22,497 bases of DNA from an uncultured Muribaculaceae bacterium (GCA_910584545.1 CAJUBC010000040.1:1-22497); one strand, 5' to 3'; shown: positions 15,297 to 22,455, counted from the stretch's first letter. Translations and numbers: made by a program. The notes: generated by a model from the sequence alone, not told the origin.

Positions 15297-16106
15297 TCAC
15301 TTCCGCAGAAGCAGAGCGACCGCCAGAGGCATGTCGGTTCCGGCTATGGATGGAAGCAGAGTCAGCATTACGTATGCCATGTCTTTACGGAGCTCCTTCA
15401 CAAGCGGGGTCTTGACCTCGCGCATACCTGAGAGCGAGACCTGCGTCGCAGCCGGGTCGAGTCCGTGTATCTCCATGAGGTTCATCAGATGATACTTGAT
15501 ATCGGCAATGCCGGTCCATCTGTGAGTCACGCCGGTAAGCAACCTCTCGCCATCGAAGGCCACAAAGTCAACGTAGCGGTTCCGGATGTCGATGTACACT
15601 CTCGGCATGTCGGCCGCGCGTTCGCGAAATCGCGACGCGGTTATCGACAGGTGGCTGCTGCAGCGCGCTCCCGGGAAAGTCCTCCGAAGGAACGACTGGA
15701 GACCCGGCGCAAGCATATAGAGACAATCCACTCCTTCCAGCTCATCGATCATCACATCTTCGTCGGCGCATGAATACACGCTTCGGAATATCGCGGTCCC
15801 GCCGTCATCCTCCCCCTCAGTCTCCCCCGGGGGGACCCATAGCAACGAGGAGGTGACTATGGCTATGTCTGCCGAGAAATCATCGAGCAACTGTGGATTG
15901 TCATAAACCGTGCTCTCGATTTTCTGCAGGAGGTCAGCCTGTCCGTCATCCCACCGTTCATCAAGAATAGTCAGGATTTCCTCGGAAGGATCCTCCATGT
16001 TTTTCAGGCATGCATATATGCCGTCGGCCGACATGACGCATATCAGACGCCAGTCGGCCGGATCGCCGGCAGGAACCACCCTTCTAATTGCAGTCTCATT
16101 TTTCAT
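15297..16106 (-). CDS. DUF3822 family protein
   Basis: This 269-residue cytosolic protein has no signal peptide or membrane segment. I assign it to DUF3822, a Bacteroidetes family usually found just before rsmD, from its position and from the ASKHA-like features I can see: Y-I-D-I-R-N-R-Y-V-D-F-V-A-F-D-G-E-R-L-L (a beta-hairpin with an acidic residue), and preceding F-L-R-R-T-F-P-G-A. No function is established, and the family name is from recall rather than a search. I chose the ATG at 16106 over a TTG three codons earlier. It is the first gene of the operon leading to rsmD, ribBA and the S9 peptidase, 18 nt or so after the predicted transcript start. Confidence 0.75.
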   Translation of the reverse strand: MKNETAIRRVVPAGDPADWRLICVMSADGIYACLKNMEDPSEEILTILDERWDDGQADLLQKIESTVYDNPQLLDDFSADIAIVTSSLLWVPPGETEGEDDGGTAIFRSVYSCADEDVMIDELEGVDCLYMLAPGLQSFLRRTFPGARCSSHLSITASRFRERAADMPRVYIDIRNRYVDFVAFDGERLLTGVTHRWTGIADIKYHLMNLMEIHGLDPAATQVSLSGMREVKTPLVKELRKDMAYVMLTLLPSIAGTDMPLAVALLLRK

Positions 16107-16119
16107 GCTTAGCAATCGG

Positions 16120-16177
16120 TTTTCAGACTACAAAAATAACGATTTCTTTTCAGACTGCCAATTCTTTTCAGACTGCC
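16120..16177 (-). repeat. Three direct repeats AGTCTGAAAA around a promoter
   Basis: Read on the - strand, GGCAGTCTGAAAA occurs exactly at 16165-16177 and 16147-16159, and AGTCTGAAAA at 16120-16129. The first lies just upstream of the -33 element, the second between -33 and -7, and the third at the predicted transcript start. Spacings are 18 and 27 bp. Confidence 0.75.
16131..16161 (-). promoter_or_regulatory. Promoter of the DUF3822-rsmD-ribBA-S9 operon
   Basis: On the - strand TTG (16159-16161) is followed after exactly 20 bp by TATTTTTG (16131-16138), a full match to the Bacteroidetes promoter pattern. The predicted start is near 16124, leaving a leader of only about 18 nt. Three AGTCTGAAAA repeats overlap and flank it. 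Confidence 0.65.
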
Positions 16178-16183
16178 GGTGGC

Positions 16184-17242
16184 CTATTCGTGCATTTCTC
16201 CTACGAGCGACACCTCCATCAGTCGCTTTACTTCCGACACCGGGCAGTTCTGCCCGAAAAGGAACATCAGCTTGGTAATTGCAGCCTCCGAAGTGAGGTC
16301 ATGTCCGGAGATGACCCCCGCCTTATAGAGAGCGCTGCCCGTCTCGTATCTATGAGGAAGCACCTTGCCGTTGCCGCACTGTGTCACATTGACTATCACC
16401 ACTCCTCTGTCGCATGCCTCCTTGATTGCGTCGATGAACCATCCCTCTATCGGCGCGTTGCCGGCACCGTATGTCTTAAGCACCACTCCCTTCAGGCCGG
16501 GAGCATGAAGCACATAGCGCAGCAGACTCTCGGTGATTCCGGGGAAAATACTGAGATACATCACATGGGGATCAAAACCTCGATGCACAGTCAGAGGATC
16601 TTTGCTTCTCGGGCGCCAGAGCATGTCGCGGCGGAAACAGATGCCGAGACCGATTTTGGCGAGTCTCGGGAAGTTGCTGCTCTTGAACGCGTTGAAATTG
16701 TCGGCACTGTACTTTGTGGACCTGTTGCCGCGCCACAGATAGTTTTCGAAGAGGATGGCGACTTCCTGAAGCGTGGGACTTCCGTCCTGCTCTCTGGACG
16801 CGGCTACCTGAAGCGAGGTAATCAGATTCTCCTCGCCGTCGGTACGTACCTCTCCTATCGGAAGCTGGCTGCCGGTAATCACCACAGGCTTGCGCAGATT
16901 TTCGAGCATGAAACTGAGAGCCGATGCCGTGTAGGCCATCGTATCTGTCCCGTGGAGGACCACAAAACCGTCGTAGTCGTCGTAATGTTCCTCTATGACC
17001 GAGGCTATGTCCACCCAATGGCTCGGATTCATCGACGAAGAATCGATGGGTTTCTTAAACTGATAGTTGTCAATGTCGAAATCAAGACGTTTCAGTTTGG
17101 GAACGTTGTCCACCAAATGCTCGAAGTCGAACGGCTCGAGACTCCCGGTCACAGGATTCTCTATCATGCCGATGGTGCCCCCGGTATAGATTATCAGCAG
17201 ATGCGGGCGCCTCTCGGTTTTTACGTCTGTTGTAGTGTGCAT
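16184..17242 (-). CDS. ansA: Type I L-asparaginase, cytosolic
   Basis: This enzyme hydrolyses L-asparagine to aspartate and ammonia. The 352-residue sequence lacks a signal peptide, which fits the cytoplasmic type I form rather than the periplasmic type II. Both family motifs are present: I-Y-T-G-G-T-I-G-M near 18-26 with nucleophile Thr23, and V-L-H-G-T-D-T-M-A-Y at 95-104 with the second catalytic Thr99-Asp100. V-I-T-G-S-Q-L-P-I and L-K-T-Y-G-A-G-N-A-P are further conserved blocks. It has its own -7 element and a hairpin right at the predicted transcript start. The DUF3822 operon promoter begins only a few bases after its stop codon, and no terminator is visible between, so read-through into that operon is possible. 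Confidence 0.95.
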   Translation of the reverse strand: MHTTTDVKTERRPHLLIIYTGGTIGMIENPVTGSLEPFDFEHLVDNVPKLKRLDFDIDNYQFKKPIDSSSMNPSHWVDIASVIEEHYDDYDGFVVLHGTDTMAYTASALSFMLENLRKPVVITGSQLPIGEVRTDGEENLITSLQVAASREQDGSPTLQEVAILFENYLWRGNRSTKYSADNFNAFKSSNFPRLAKIGLGICFRRDMLWRPRSKDPLTVHRGFDPHVMYLSIFPGITESLLRYVLHAPGLKGVVLKTYGAGNAPIEGWFIDAIKEACDRGVVIVNVTQCGNGKVLPHRYETGSALYKAGVISGHDLTSEAAITKLMFLFGQNCPVSEVKRLMEVSLVGEMHE

Positions 17243-17312
17243 TTGGACGTCGTGTTATTTGGTAGCTTTACTATGGTCTTTGCGCATAGTATGATTTAAG
17301 GTATTACGGTAG

Positions 17313-17341
17313 ATGGACACGGGTTCAGTGCCCATATCCAT
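17313..17341 (-). other. Hairpin at the 5' end of the asparaginase transcript
   Basis: ATGGATATGGG pairs with CCCGTGTCCAT through an 11-bp stem (two G-U pairs) and a 7-nt loop. It would begin about two bases after the predicted transcript start. It could stabilise the message or control translation; no T run follows, so it is not a terminator. Confidence 0.45.
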
Positions 17342-17349
17342 ATTTTTTG

Positions 17350-17357
17350 CAAATATA
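17350..17357 (-). promoter_or_regulatory. -7 element of the asparaginase promoter
   Basis: TATATTTG on the - strand is a perfect TAnnTTTG. I could not find a TTG at the usual distance upstream, so only half of the promoter is supported. The predicted transcript start is near 17343, with a leader of about 100 nt. Confidence 0.45.
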
Positions 17358-17397
17358 ACGAAATTTTTCCGGTTAACTCACTTACATGTAGAATTTT

Positions 17398-18519
17398 TTA
17401 AGGGACATACACTTTTTTACACCTGCCGCTTTCATTCTTGATAAATATTCCCTGCGAAGGATTGGCAACCGGTCGGCCCAATATATCGAAATACACGCAG
17501 CATTCCTCTTCATCCTCAACGATTTCAATTCCTGAAATATCCTCGCCGTATATTTTGAAGTTGCGTACCCCCCATCCGGTCTCATTGTCGGAATTCCTGA
17601 AAAACCTGAAGCCTATCTCAACATCACGTCCATCGAACCGCGACAGGTCTACCTCATTTCTAACAAATCGGCTCCATCTCCCGTCGGATGCCGGAGAGGG
17701 ATATGCCTCAAGCTGAATATCGCGCCATGATTCGCCGTTCTCTCTCGTCACGAGTTGAGCCCAGCCCGGCTGCGCATCGGGATATTCGCCATAGAACGCC
17801 TGATCGAAAAGCAATCTTGCGCCCCGCCGTCTTTCCAGATTGAATGATTTGTAAAGCAACGTGCGTACTTCAGCGGTTCCGACACCGGCCACAGCCTCTG
17901 CCATTCCGTCCACCCGGTTCACTTTCCAACCGGTTGAGAATCCTGACTCGTTCTCCACGTTCCAACCGCCAAGACTTTCGGCAAAGCTGTTCTCATATAT
18001 CAGATTTTCCTCTTTCCAGGATGGTTTATCGCCTGTGGCTGGCGGCAGTTCGTCGCTGACAACAACACGGATTATCCTCATTTCGCCGAAAGCCGCGTAC
18101 GCTTTCATCTGCTTTTCACCAGCCGACGTGATTTCATATTTGCAGGCGGCTTTATTCAGGAAGCCGCTCCAGCCGCCGTACATCTGCGCCGGAACCACAA
18201 ACATCCCCTGATTATAGTCATCATAGACAATAAGGATGCACTTCATCTCAATCTCTTCCGACTGTATGGTGAATGAGGTGCCGTCGGGGACTCTCCAGGA
18301 AGCGGATGCATATTGGGGAGATATCAGGGATATGCCTGTTTTTTCATCTGACGTGCGCAGGATGAACTTACAGCCTCCCTTTGTCACTGTCGAGCTGTAC
18401 CCCGTGGCATCACCCCGCCAGATACCGCGGTCGTTTATGTCGAAAATCGTGAAATCCTCGGCATACAAATGCGATATGGCGGCAAGTATGGCCATTGCCA
18501 CGACAATGATTCTATTCAT
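17398..18519 (-). CDS. Secreted protein with beta-sandwich domain and Bacteroidales C-terminal tail
   Basis: A signal peptide (1-20, ending H-L-Y-A) is followed by an unrecognised domain (about 21-156) shared with the next protein upstream: F-T-I-F-D, S-W-R-V, S-F-T-I-Q-S-E, M-R-I-I-R-V-V-V-S-D. Residues about 173-327 form one domain of the choice-of-anchor/cleaved-adhesin type: I-Y-E-N-S-F, L-L-F-D-Q-A-F, V-D-L-S-R-F-D-G-R-D-V-E-I-G-F-R-F and V-R-N-F-K-I-Y-G. The tail V-Y-F-D-I-L-G-R-P-V-A-N-P-S-Q-G-I-F-I plus K-K-V-Y-V matches the other two secreted proteins here and is probably a secretion or anchoring signal. No enzyme motif is visible, so a binding or adhesion role is only a guess. The paralogue ends at 18632 with a terminator between, and I found no convincing promoter. 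Confidence 0.8.
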   Translation of the reverse strand: MNRIIVVAMAILAAISHLYAEDFTIFDINDRGIWRGDATGYSSTVTKGGCKFILRTSDEKTGISLISPQYASASWRVPDGTSFTIQSEEIEMKCILIVYDDYNQGMFVVPAQMYGGWSGFLNKAACKYEITSAGEKQMKAYAAFGEMRIIRVVVSDELPPATGDKPSWKEENLIYENSFAESLGGWNVENESGFSTGWKVNRVDGMAEAVAGVGTAEVRTLLYKSFNLERRRGARLLFDQAFYGEYPDAQPGWAQLVTRENGESWRDIQLEAYPSPASDGRWSRFVRNEVDLSRFDGRDVEIGFRFFRNSDNETGWGVRNFKIYGEDISGIEIVEDEEECCVYFDILGRPVANPSQGIFIKNESGRCKKVYVP

Positions 18520-18564
18520 GCGTATGAAGTTATTGTCTCCGGTTTATTTTCTTCTGTCAACTTT

Positions 18565-18606
18565 AAGAGAAAAGGGGTTACGGCCTATAACAGGTCGCAA
18601 CCCCTA
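18565..18606 (-). terminator. Intrinsic terminator of the 545-residue secreted protein gene
   Basis: On the - strand AGGGGTTGCG-A-CCT pairs with AGG-C-CGTAACCCCT around a 5-nt loop: 13 pairs including one G-U, with a single mismatch, followed by TTTTCTCTT. It lies about 25 nt after the stop codon at 18632. Confidence 0.75.
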
Positions 18607-18631
18607 TATGTTTTTCTAAGTTATAAGCTTA

Positions 18632-20269
18632 TTATTTAACGAGAACTTTCTGTGCCTTATTGCCCTGGACACGGATGAAGATACCGTTCTCGGGGTTGTT
18701 TACGCGTGCACCCTGGAGGTTGTAGAAGTAAACGGGGGCGTTCTCGACTTCAATACCGTCAACACCGCTGTCGGCAACACCGGTGAGCTTGAAGTTCTTC
18801 AGCTCCCATGCCATTGCGGTAGCGTCTGTGTTAACGTAGTTGAAACCAATCTCGATCTTTGTGCCGTCATACTCGCTGAGGTCGAATTCATTTGTCACGA
18901 ATTTTGTCCAGTTACCCTTCTCGGGAGCGGCGGGATAGTTGGTCATGACGAGCGAATACCACTCCCCGTCGGCCTGACGAACCTTGAGGACAAACTTCTC
19001 GTCCTGAGTCTGGGGAGCCACAAAGCCGAATGCCTGATCGAACGAGAGGGCGCAACCTGTGCGGTCTGTGAGGTCGAACTCGCGTGTGAGCATGCTGTTT
19101 ACAGCATAGTTCTGACCATCCTTATAGGAACTTCCCACGAGGCAGCCCTGAGTCTTGTTGATATACCAGGGATTGTCAGCAACGTCACCGGCGTTGGTGT
19201 TCTTCCATCCGTCGAACTCGGTAGCGAATGTATTCTCGTATACGATATTGGGGTCTTTTTGAGGAGGAGTCACGGTGCCATTGCCGGAGTAGAGCTTGAA
19301 GTTCTTGAGCTCCCATGCCTTGGAGGAAGCGCCGTCGGTCGTGTAGTGGAAACCTATCTCGATCTTCTTGCCGTCGTATGCGGAGAGATCGAAGGTGTTG
19401 GCTACGAATGCCGACCAGTTCTTCTCCGGTTTCTCGGGGAATACGGTGAAGTCGATGGGGGCCCATTCACCGCCGTTCTCACGAACCGCGAGAACGAAGT
19501 TGCTCTCCTGCTTTGTGGGGAAATAGAAACCGAATGCCTGCTCCACATCGAGCTTCACGCCTGTCTGGCCGGCGAGGTCGAACTCACGGTAGATCCATGT
19601 GTCTGCAGGACGATTGGAGCTTGTCTCGCTGTCGTATGAGTTGGCTACGAGGCAGCCGATTGACTCATTGACATACCATGAATCATAATCCTCGGTCTTT
19701 GTGATGGTCCAGTCTTCGATGCCAGCCTTGGTGTTGAAGGCGTTCTGATAGATGGCACCACCGCCGGGATTATTGGGATTGTCTACGGTCTCGCTGTCGG
19801 AAACAACGACTTTTTTGATACGAACCTGATTCTGATCGGCTGTTACGGTCAAGGTCTTTGCGCCGGCATTCTTCAGTGTGTAGACGCAGTTATCGAGAGT
19901 TCCGGTCCAGCCTTCGCTCAGGGCGCACTCGGATGAGTATCCTTTACCTTTATCATCAACGTAGCTGTCGAAGGAAACTACGACTGTCTTCATATCCATC
20001 GACTCACTCTGGATGGTGAATGAAGAGTTCTTGTAAACACGCCATGCGTACTGCTCGGTACCAGGGTTGCGGAGCGCTGTCGTAGAAGAACCCTTGTCTG
20101 TGGAAATAACGAATGTCTTTCCATCTACCGTAACGGTTGTGGTGAAACCGGTACCCTGTGCTTTCCAATCCCCCTTCATGTCGGTGGAATCGAACAGAGT
20201 ATAGCTTGCCGCTGACATGGATGCCGCTGCAAACGCCATAGCTGCCAATGTAAGTAATCCTTTTTTCAT
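18632..20269 (-). CDS. Secreted protein with two tandem beta-sandwich domains and Bacteroidales C-terminal tail
   Basis: A signal peptide (1-21, ending M-S-A-A) leads into an unrecognised N-terminal domain (about 22-160) with S-Y-T-L-F-D, Y-A-W-R-V, S-F-T-I-Q-S-E and V-R-I-K-K-V-V-V-S-D, homologous to the protein at 17398-18519. Two tandem copies of a choice-of-anchor-like domain follow at about 173-330 and 343-498. Each runs from I/V-Y-x-N-x-F to E-L-K-N-F-K-L, with F-D-L-S-x-Y-D-G-x-K-I-E-I-G-F near the end. The C-terminal tail Y-F-Y-N-L-Q-G-A-R-V-N-N-P-E-N-G-I-F-I ends in K-V-L-V-K. No catalytic motif is seen; the layout suggests a secreted binding protein. It has its own promoter at 20392-20422 and its own terminator, so it is transcribed alone. 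Confidence 0.85.
   Translation of the reverse strand: MKKGLLTLAAMAFAAASMSAASYTLFDSTDMKGDWKAQGTGFTTTVTVDGKTFVISTDKGSSTTALRNPGTEQYAWRVYKNSSFTIQSESMDMKTVVVSFDSYVDDKGKGYSSECALSEGWTGTLDNCVYTLKNAGAKTLTVTADQNQVRIKKVVVSDSETVDNPNNPGGGAIYQNAFNTKAGIEDWTITKTEDYDSWYVNESIGCLVANSYDSETSSNRPADTWIYREFDLAGQTGVKLDVEQAFGFYFPTKQESNFVLAVRENGGEWAPIDFTVFPEKPEKNWSAFVANTFDLSAYDGKKIEIGFHYTTDGASSKAWELKNFKLYSGNGTVTPPQKDPNIVYENTFATEFDGWKNTNAGDVADNPWYINKTQGCLVGSSYKDGQNYAVNSMLTREFDLTDRTGCALSFDQAFGFVAPQTQDEKFVLKVRQADGEWYSLVMTNYPAAPEKGNWTKFVTNEFDLSEYDGTKIEIGFNYVNTDATAMAWELKNFKLTGVADSGVDGIEVENAPVYFYNLQGARVNNPENGIFIRVQGNKAQKVLVK
18776..19243 (-). repeat. Second copy of an internal domain duplication
   Basis: Codons about 343-498 of the 545-residue protein. 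Aligns along its whole length with the copy at 19280-19753; the most alike stretches encode E-F-D-L, Q-A-F-G-F, F-D-L-S..Y-D-G and A-W-E-L-K-N-F-K-L. A short Pro/Gly-rich linker separates the copies. Confidence 0.7.
19280..19753 (-). repeat. First copy of an internal domain duplication
   Basis: Codons about 173-330 of the same protein, nearer its N-terminus. It shares the pattern I-Y-Q-N-A-F...W-Y-V-N...G-C-L-V...Y-D-G-K-K-I-E-I-G-F-H-Y with the copy at 18776-19243. Confidence 0.7.
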
Positions 20270-20391
20270 AATTAATTATTTAGATGATTTATGTGTGTCA
20301 ACTTTGGACTAATATAGGGCCGTTGTGCAGAATACGAATCATGACTTGTCTATATTTATGCGATTCTATAAATCTCATTCCACACACGATA

Positions 20392-20422
20392 CAAAATTAC
20401 ACATTATTTTCCATTAATACAA
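20392..20422 (-). promoter_or_regulatory. Promoter of the 545-residue secreted protein gene
   Basis: On the - strand TTG (20420-20422) is followed after 20 bp by TAATTTTG (20392-20399), a full match to the Bacteroidetes pattern. The -33 element uses the T run that ends the upstream terminator. The predicted leader is about 115 nt, with no strong structure that I can see. Confidence 0.6.
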
Positions 20423-20452
20423 AAAAAGGACCTGCTAAGCAGGTCCTTTTTT
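20422..20452 (-). terminator. Intrinsic terminator of the 527-residue secreted protein gene
   Basis: AAAAAAGGACCTGC and GCAGGTCCTTTTTT pair perfectly around a 3-nt loop, with T runs in both directions. It lies about 20 nt after the stop codon at 20472 and directly before the promoter of the next gene. Confidence 0.9.
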
Positions 20453-20471
20453 AAAATTAAGATTACGGAAC

Positions 20472-22055
20472 TCATTTTACCGAGACTTTACGGCTTGCAC
20501 CGTTCTTCATTTCGATGAAGATTCCGTTATCCGGATTATCCACGCGGACACCCTGGAGGTTGAAATATACGGCCTTAGAATCCGATGCCTCTATTTCAGC
20601 GATACCATTCTGAGTGTTTCTCTCAACCTTTATGGGATTAAGCTGAAGTTCAGCAGGTACTTCGGAACCTTTTTTCAGGTAACGGCCAACGAAACCGGTC
20701 ACATCCATCGACTCGCCAGGCTCAACCGTAACGACTTCATAGAACTTCGGATTAGTAAAATAGTTGCACATCGCCACCGAGGTCGTACCGTCGGTCATTG
20801 ACAACTTGCCGTTGTCATCTGCCACCGTTACATTCTTCACGATAACATAGTCGAGAAGCATATCGAAACCAAGGTCTCCGATTTTCACCTCTTTCGGGCT
20901 GGGAGCCGTCCCTCCTGTAGTGATTTCACCAAGTTCAGGACTTGAGATCTGCGGACAGCCGTTGTATAAACTGAAAGTTCCCGTAATGTCTGCGATTACA
21001 TCCCCGGCTTTTAGAACACCTTTGTACTGGTCCTTGGTATCGTATACAAGCATGCATTTATCATCATACGTCACATAAATGTAACGTCCGTTGGCGTATG
21101 CAACAGTTACAGGAACAGAAACATACACGAGAGAAAGACCGAGATCGGTCACATCCTGCTCTGTAAGTGTCAGCAGACTCTGGAACTCGTTGACAGCATA
21201 CGGAACATCGGGATTGTATGAAGTAACATCGCTGGCCTTGTCGCCGACGTATGCGATAGCCTTTACCTTACAACCGGGAGTAACGGTGACGGGAGCCTCA
21301 TAAAGAGTGCCATTCTCCTTGCTCGGAGTCTCGGGCTCTGCTTCGCCTTCGGAGAGGGTGTAATAGATTACAGCATTCTCGGCAGTACAGGACATCTGTA
21401 CGGCGAAATGAGTACCTAAGCGGTCCGAACTCTTCACAAGCTCAAAAGTAGGAGCCGACACCTTTTCAGGATTAATCGGAGTGTCGCCGCTCTTCAGTAC
21501 ATACAGAGCGATTGGCTTCTGATTTGTTGTATATGTGTTGAAGATTACAGAGCCCTTGACTCCTCCAGTTCCGTTATTTGCAGTGGCAAGAAGGCTAAGA
21601 TCTCCATTCTTGATTACCACATTGTTATCTGTGAATGATATATCTGCAAAATTGTCAGCGGAAGTTTCAACTAACGACAGTTGACCTTTCTCAGCGAACG
21701 AAAGATAACCATTGTCAGCCTTTAGTGCGTACTTACCTGCGAAATCACCAGTTCCTTCCTCTATAGTTACGGTTGTCAGAGTTTCAGTAGTAGTAAATGT
21801 TTCTGGCAATTCTGTTAAATCAGATTTAACTTCAATGCCATCGAAACCTTTTCCTTTTGCTCTTGCCTCTCCCATAGCATAAAGGCCATACTGAATCTTC
21901 CCGACTTTAACAGGCTGGAGAGCGATGACATACTTGTCGGTGGTGTTGAGCTCAGACTGCGAAGTGACCAGGCTAAAGGTCTGCTGGGTCTGAGCGAGAG
22001 ACTGCATTGCCAAAAGGCATGCAGACATTGAAAGTAAAAATTTTTTCATTATCAC
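20472..22055 (-). CDS. Secreted protein with chitobiase C-terminal-like domain, OB-fold-like part and Bacteroidales C-terminal tail
   Basis: A signal peptide (about 1-21, ending Q-S-L-A) starts this 527-residue protein; an ATG two codons in (22049) is an alternative start. Residues about 25-190 are an unrecognised beta-rich region. Residues about 201-280 fit the chitobiase/beta-hexosaminidase C-terminal-like domain: A-P-T-F-E-L, A-V-I-Y-Y-T-L-S-E-G, G-T-L-Y-E-A-P-V-T-V and V-K-A-I-A-Y-V-G. Residues about 290-480 look like an OB-fold nucleic-acid-binding-like module (D-V-I-A-D-I-T-G-T-F-S-L-Y-N-G-C-P-Q-I) as found in other Bacteroidetes surface proteins. The tail Y-F-N-L-Q-G-V-R-V-D-N-P-D-N-G-I-F-I ends in K-V-S-V-K. 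No catalytic residues are apparent, so a secreted binding protein is the most likely reading. It has its own promoter, a leader hairpin and a strong terminator. Confidence 0.82.
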   Translation of the reverse strand: MIMKKFLLSMSACLLAMQSLAQTQQTFSLVTSQSELNTTDKYVIALQPVKVGKIQYGLYAMGEARAKGKGFDGIEVKSDLTELPETFTTTETLTTVTIEEGTGDFAGKYALKADNGYLSFAEKGQLSLVETSADNFADISFTDNNVVIKNGDLSLLATANNGTGGVKGSVIFNTYTTNQKPIALYVLKSGDTPINPEKVSAPTFELVKSSDRLGTHFAVQMSCTAENAVIYYTLSEGEAEPETPSKENGTLYEAPVTVTPGCKVKAIAYVGDKASDVTSYNPDVPYAVNEFQSLLTLTEQDVTDLGLSLVYVSVPVTVAYANGRYIYVTYDDKCMLVYDTKDQYKGVLKAGDVIADITGTFSLYNGCPQISSPELGEITTGGTAPSPKEVKIGDLGFDMLLDYVIVKNVTVADDNGKLSMTDGTTSVAMCNYFTNPKFYEVVTVEPGESMDVTGFVGRYLKKGSEVPAELQLNPIKVERNTQNGIAEIEASDSKAVYFNLQGVRVDNPDNGIFIEMKNGASRKVSVK

Positions 22056-22086
22056 TTATTTTATAGATGATTCTACTTAAGGCTGC

Positions 22087-22128
22087 AAAAAATCATAGAT
22101 ATGCCTAATATTTAATGCATTTATCTAT
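22087..22128 (-). promoter_or_regulatory. Leader hairpin with T run, possible attenuator
   Basis: On the - strand ATAGAT-AA-ATGC pairs with GCAT-ATCTAT (10 bp, 2-nt bulge) and is followed by GATTTTTT. It begins at about the second base of the predicted transcript and lies before the start codon at 22055. The layout resembles a weak intrinsic terminator inside a leader. Confidence 0.4.
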
Positions 22129-22135
22129 AATTTTA

Positions 22136-22166
22136 CAAAGGTAATCAAATAATTCGAATCTCCCAA
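22136..22166 (-). promoter_or_regulatory. Promoter of the 527-residue secreted protein gene
   Basis: On the - strand TTG (22164-22166), a 20-bp spacer, then TACCTTTG (22136-22143) match the Bacteroidetes promoter pattern fully. The predicted start is near 22129, giving a leader of about 74 nt. Confidence 0.6.
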
Positions 22167-22199
22167 AAAAGATACAAGCAAACCGCGAAACAGCTCACA

Positions 22200-22413
22200 C
22201 CGGGCAAAGCCCGGCGGACGGAACCGCGATCCCGCCGCCACAGAATCACAGCCAGAGATAAAGGCGGAAGCAAAGCCGGGACGCAGGCAAAGTCAGAGCT
22301 GAAACTGAAGCGAGGCCGGAGCCTAAGCTGAGCCGGCGCTCAAGCAGAGCCGGGGCGGCTCCTTAAGCCCGGGGGCTGCGGGATCGCTGTTCGGTGTGTC
22401 CGGCTTTGCCGGG
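22200..22413. repeat. GC-rich structured, repetitive intergenic element
   Basis: Two small perfect hairpins bound the element: CCGGGCAAAGCCCGG (22200-22214) and CCGGCTTTGCCGG (22400-22412). Inside them a 9-bp inverted repeat GCGATCCCG / CGGGATCGC (22226-22234, 22379-22387) would close a large loop. The loop holds degenerate copies of AAGCNNAGCC at 22268, 22308, 22325 and 22342, the last three exactly 17 nt apart. Open frames are short and unlike local proteins, so it is probably non-coding. I do not recognise it as a known RNA. Confidence 0.5.
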
Positions 22414-22425
22414 CATATACAATGA

Positions 22426-22455
22426 GACAAGCGCTTCCCTGTGGGAGCGCCTGTC
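22426..22455 (-). terminator. Hairpin after the 5S rRNA gene
   Basis: GACA-A-GCGCTTCCC pairs with GGGAGCGC-C-TGTC with one mismatch and one bulged base around a 3-nt loop. It starts 5 nt after the 5S 3' end. The following TCATTGTAT is only moderately T-rich. It is the likely end of the rRNA operon. Confidence 0.6.

Noticed and set aside
16088..17299. 403-codon + strand frame opposite the asparaginase gene
   Set aside because: The - strand encodes a complete asparaginase with both catalytic motifs; this frame has none.
22255..22350. Repeats beside the 5S gene considered as a CRISPR array or a repeat protein
   Set aside because: Units are about 10 nt, degenerate and 17 nt apart, with no unique spacers; the frames break with stops.
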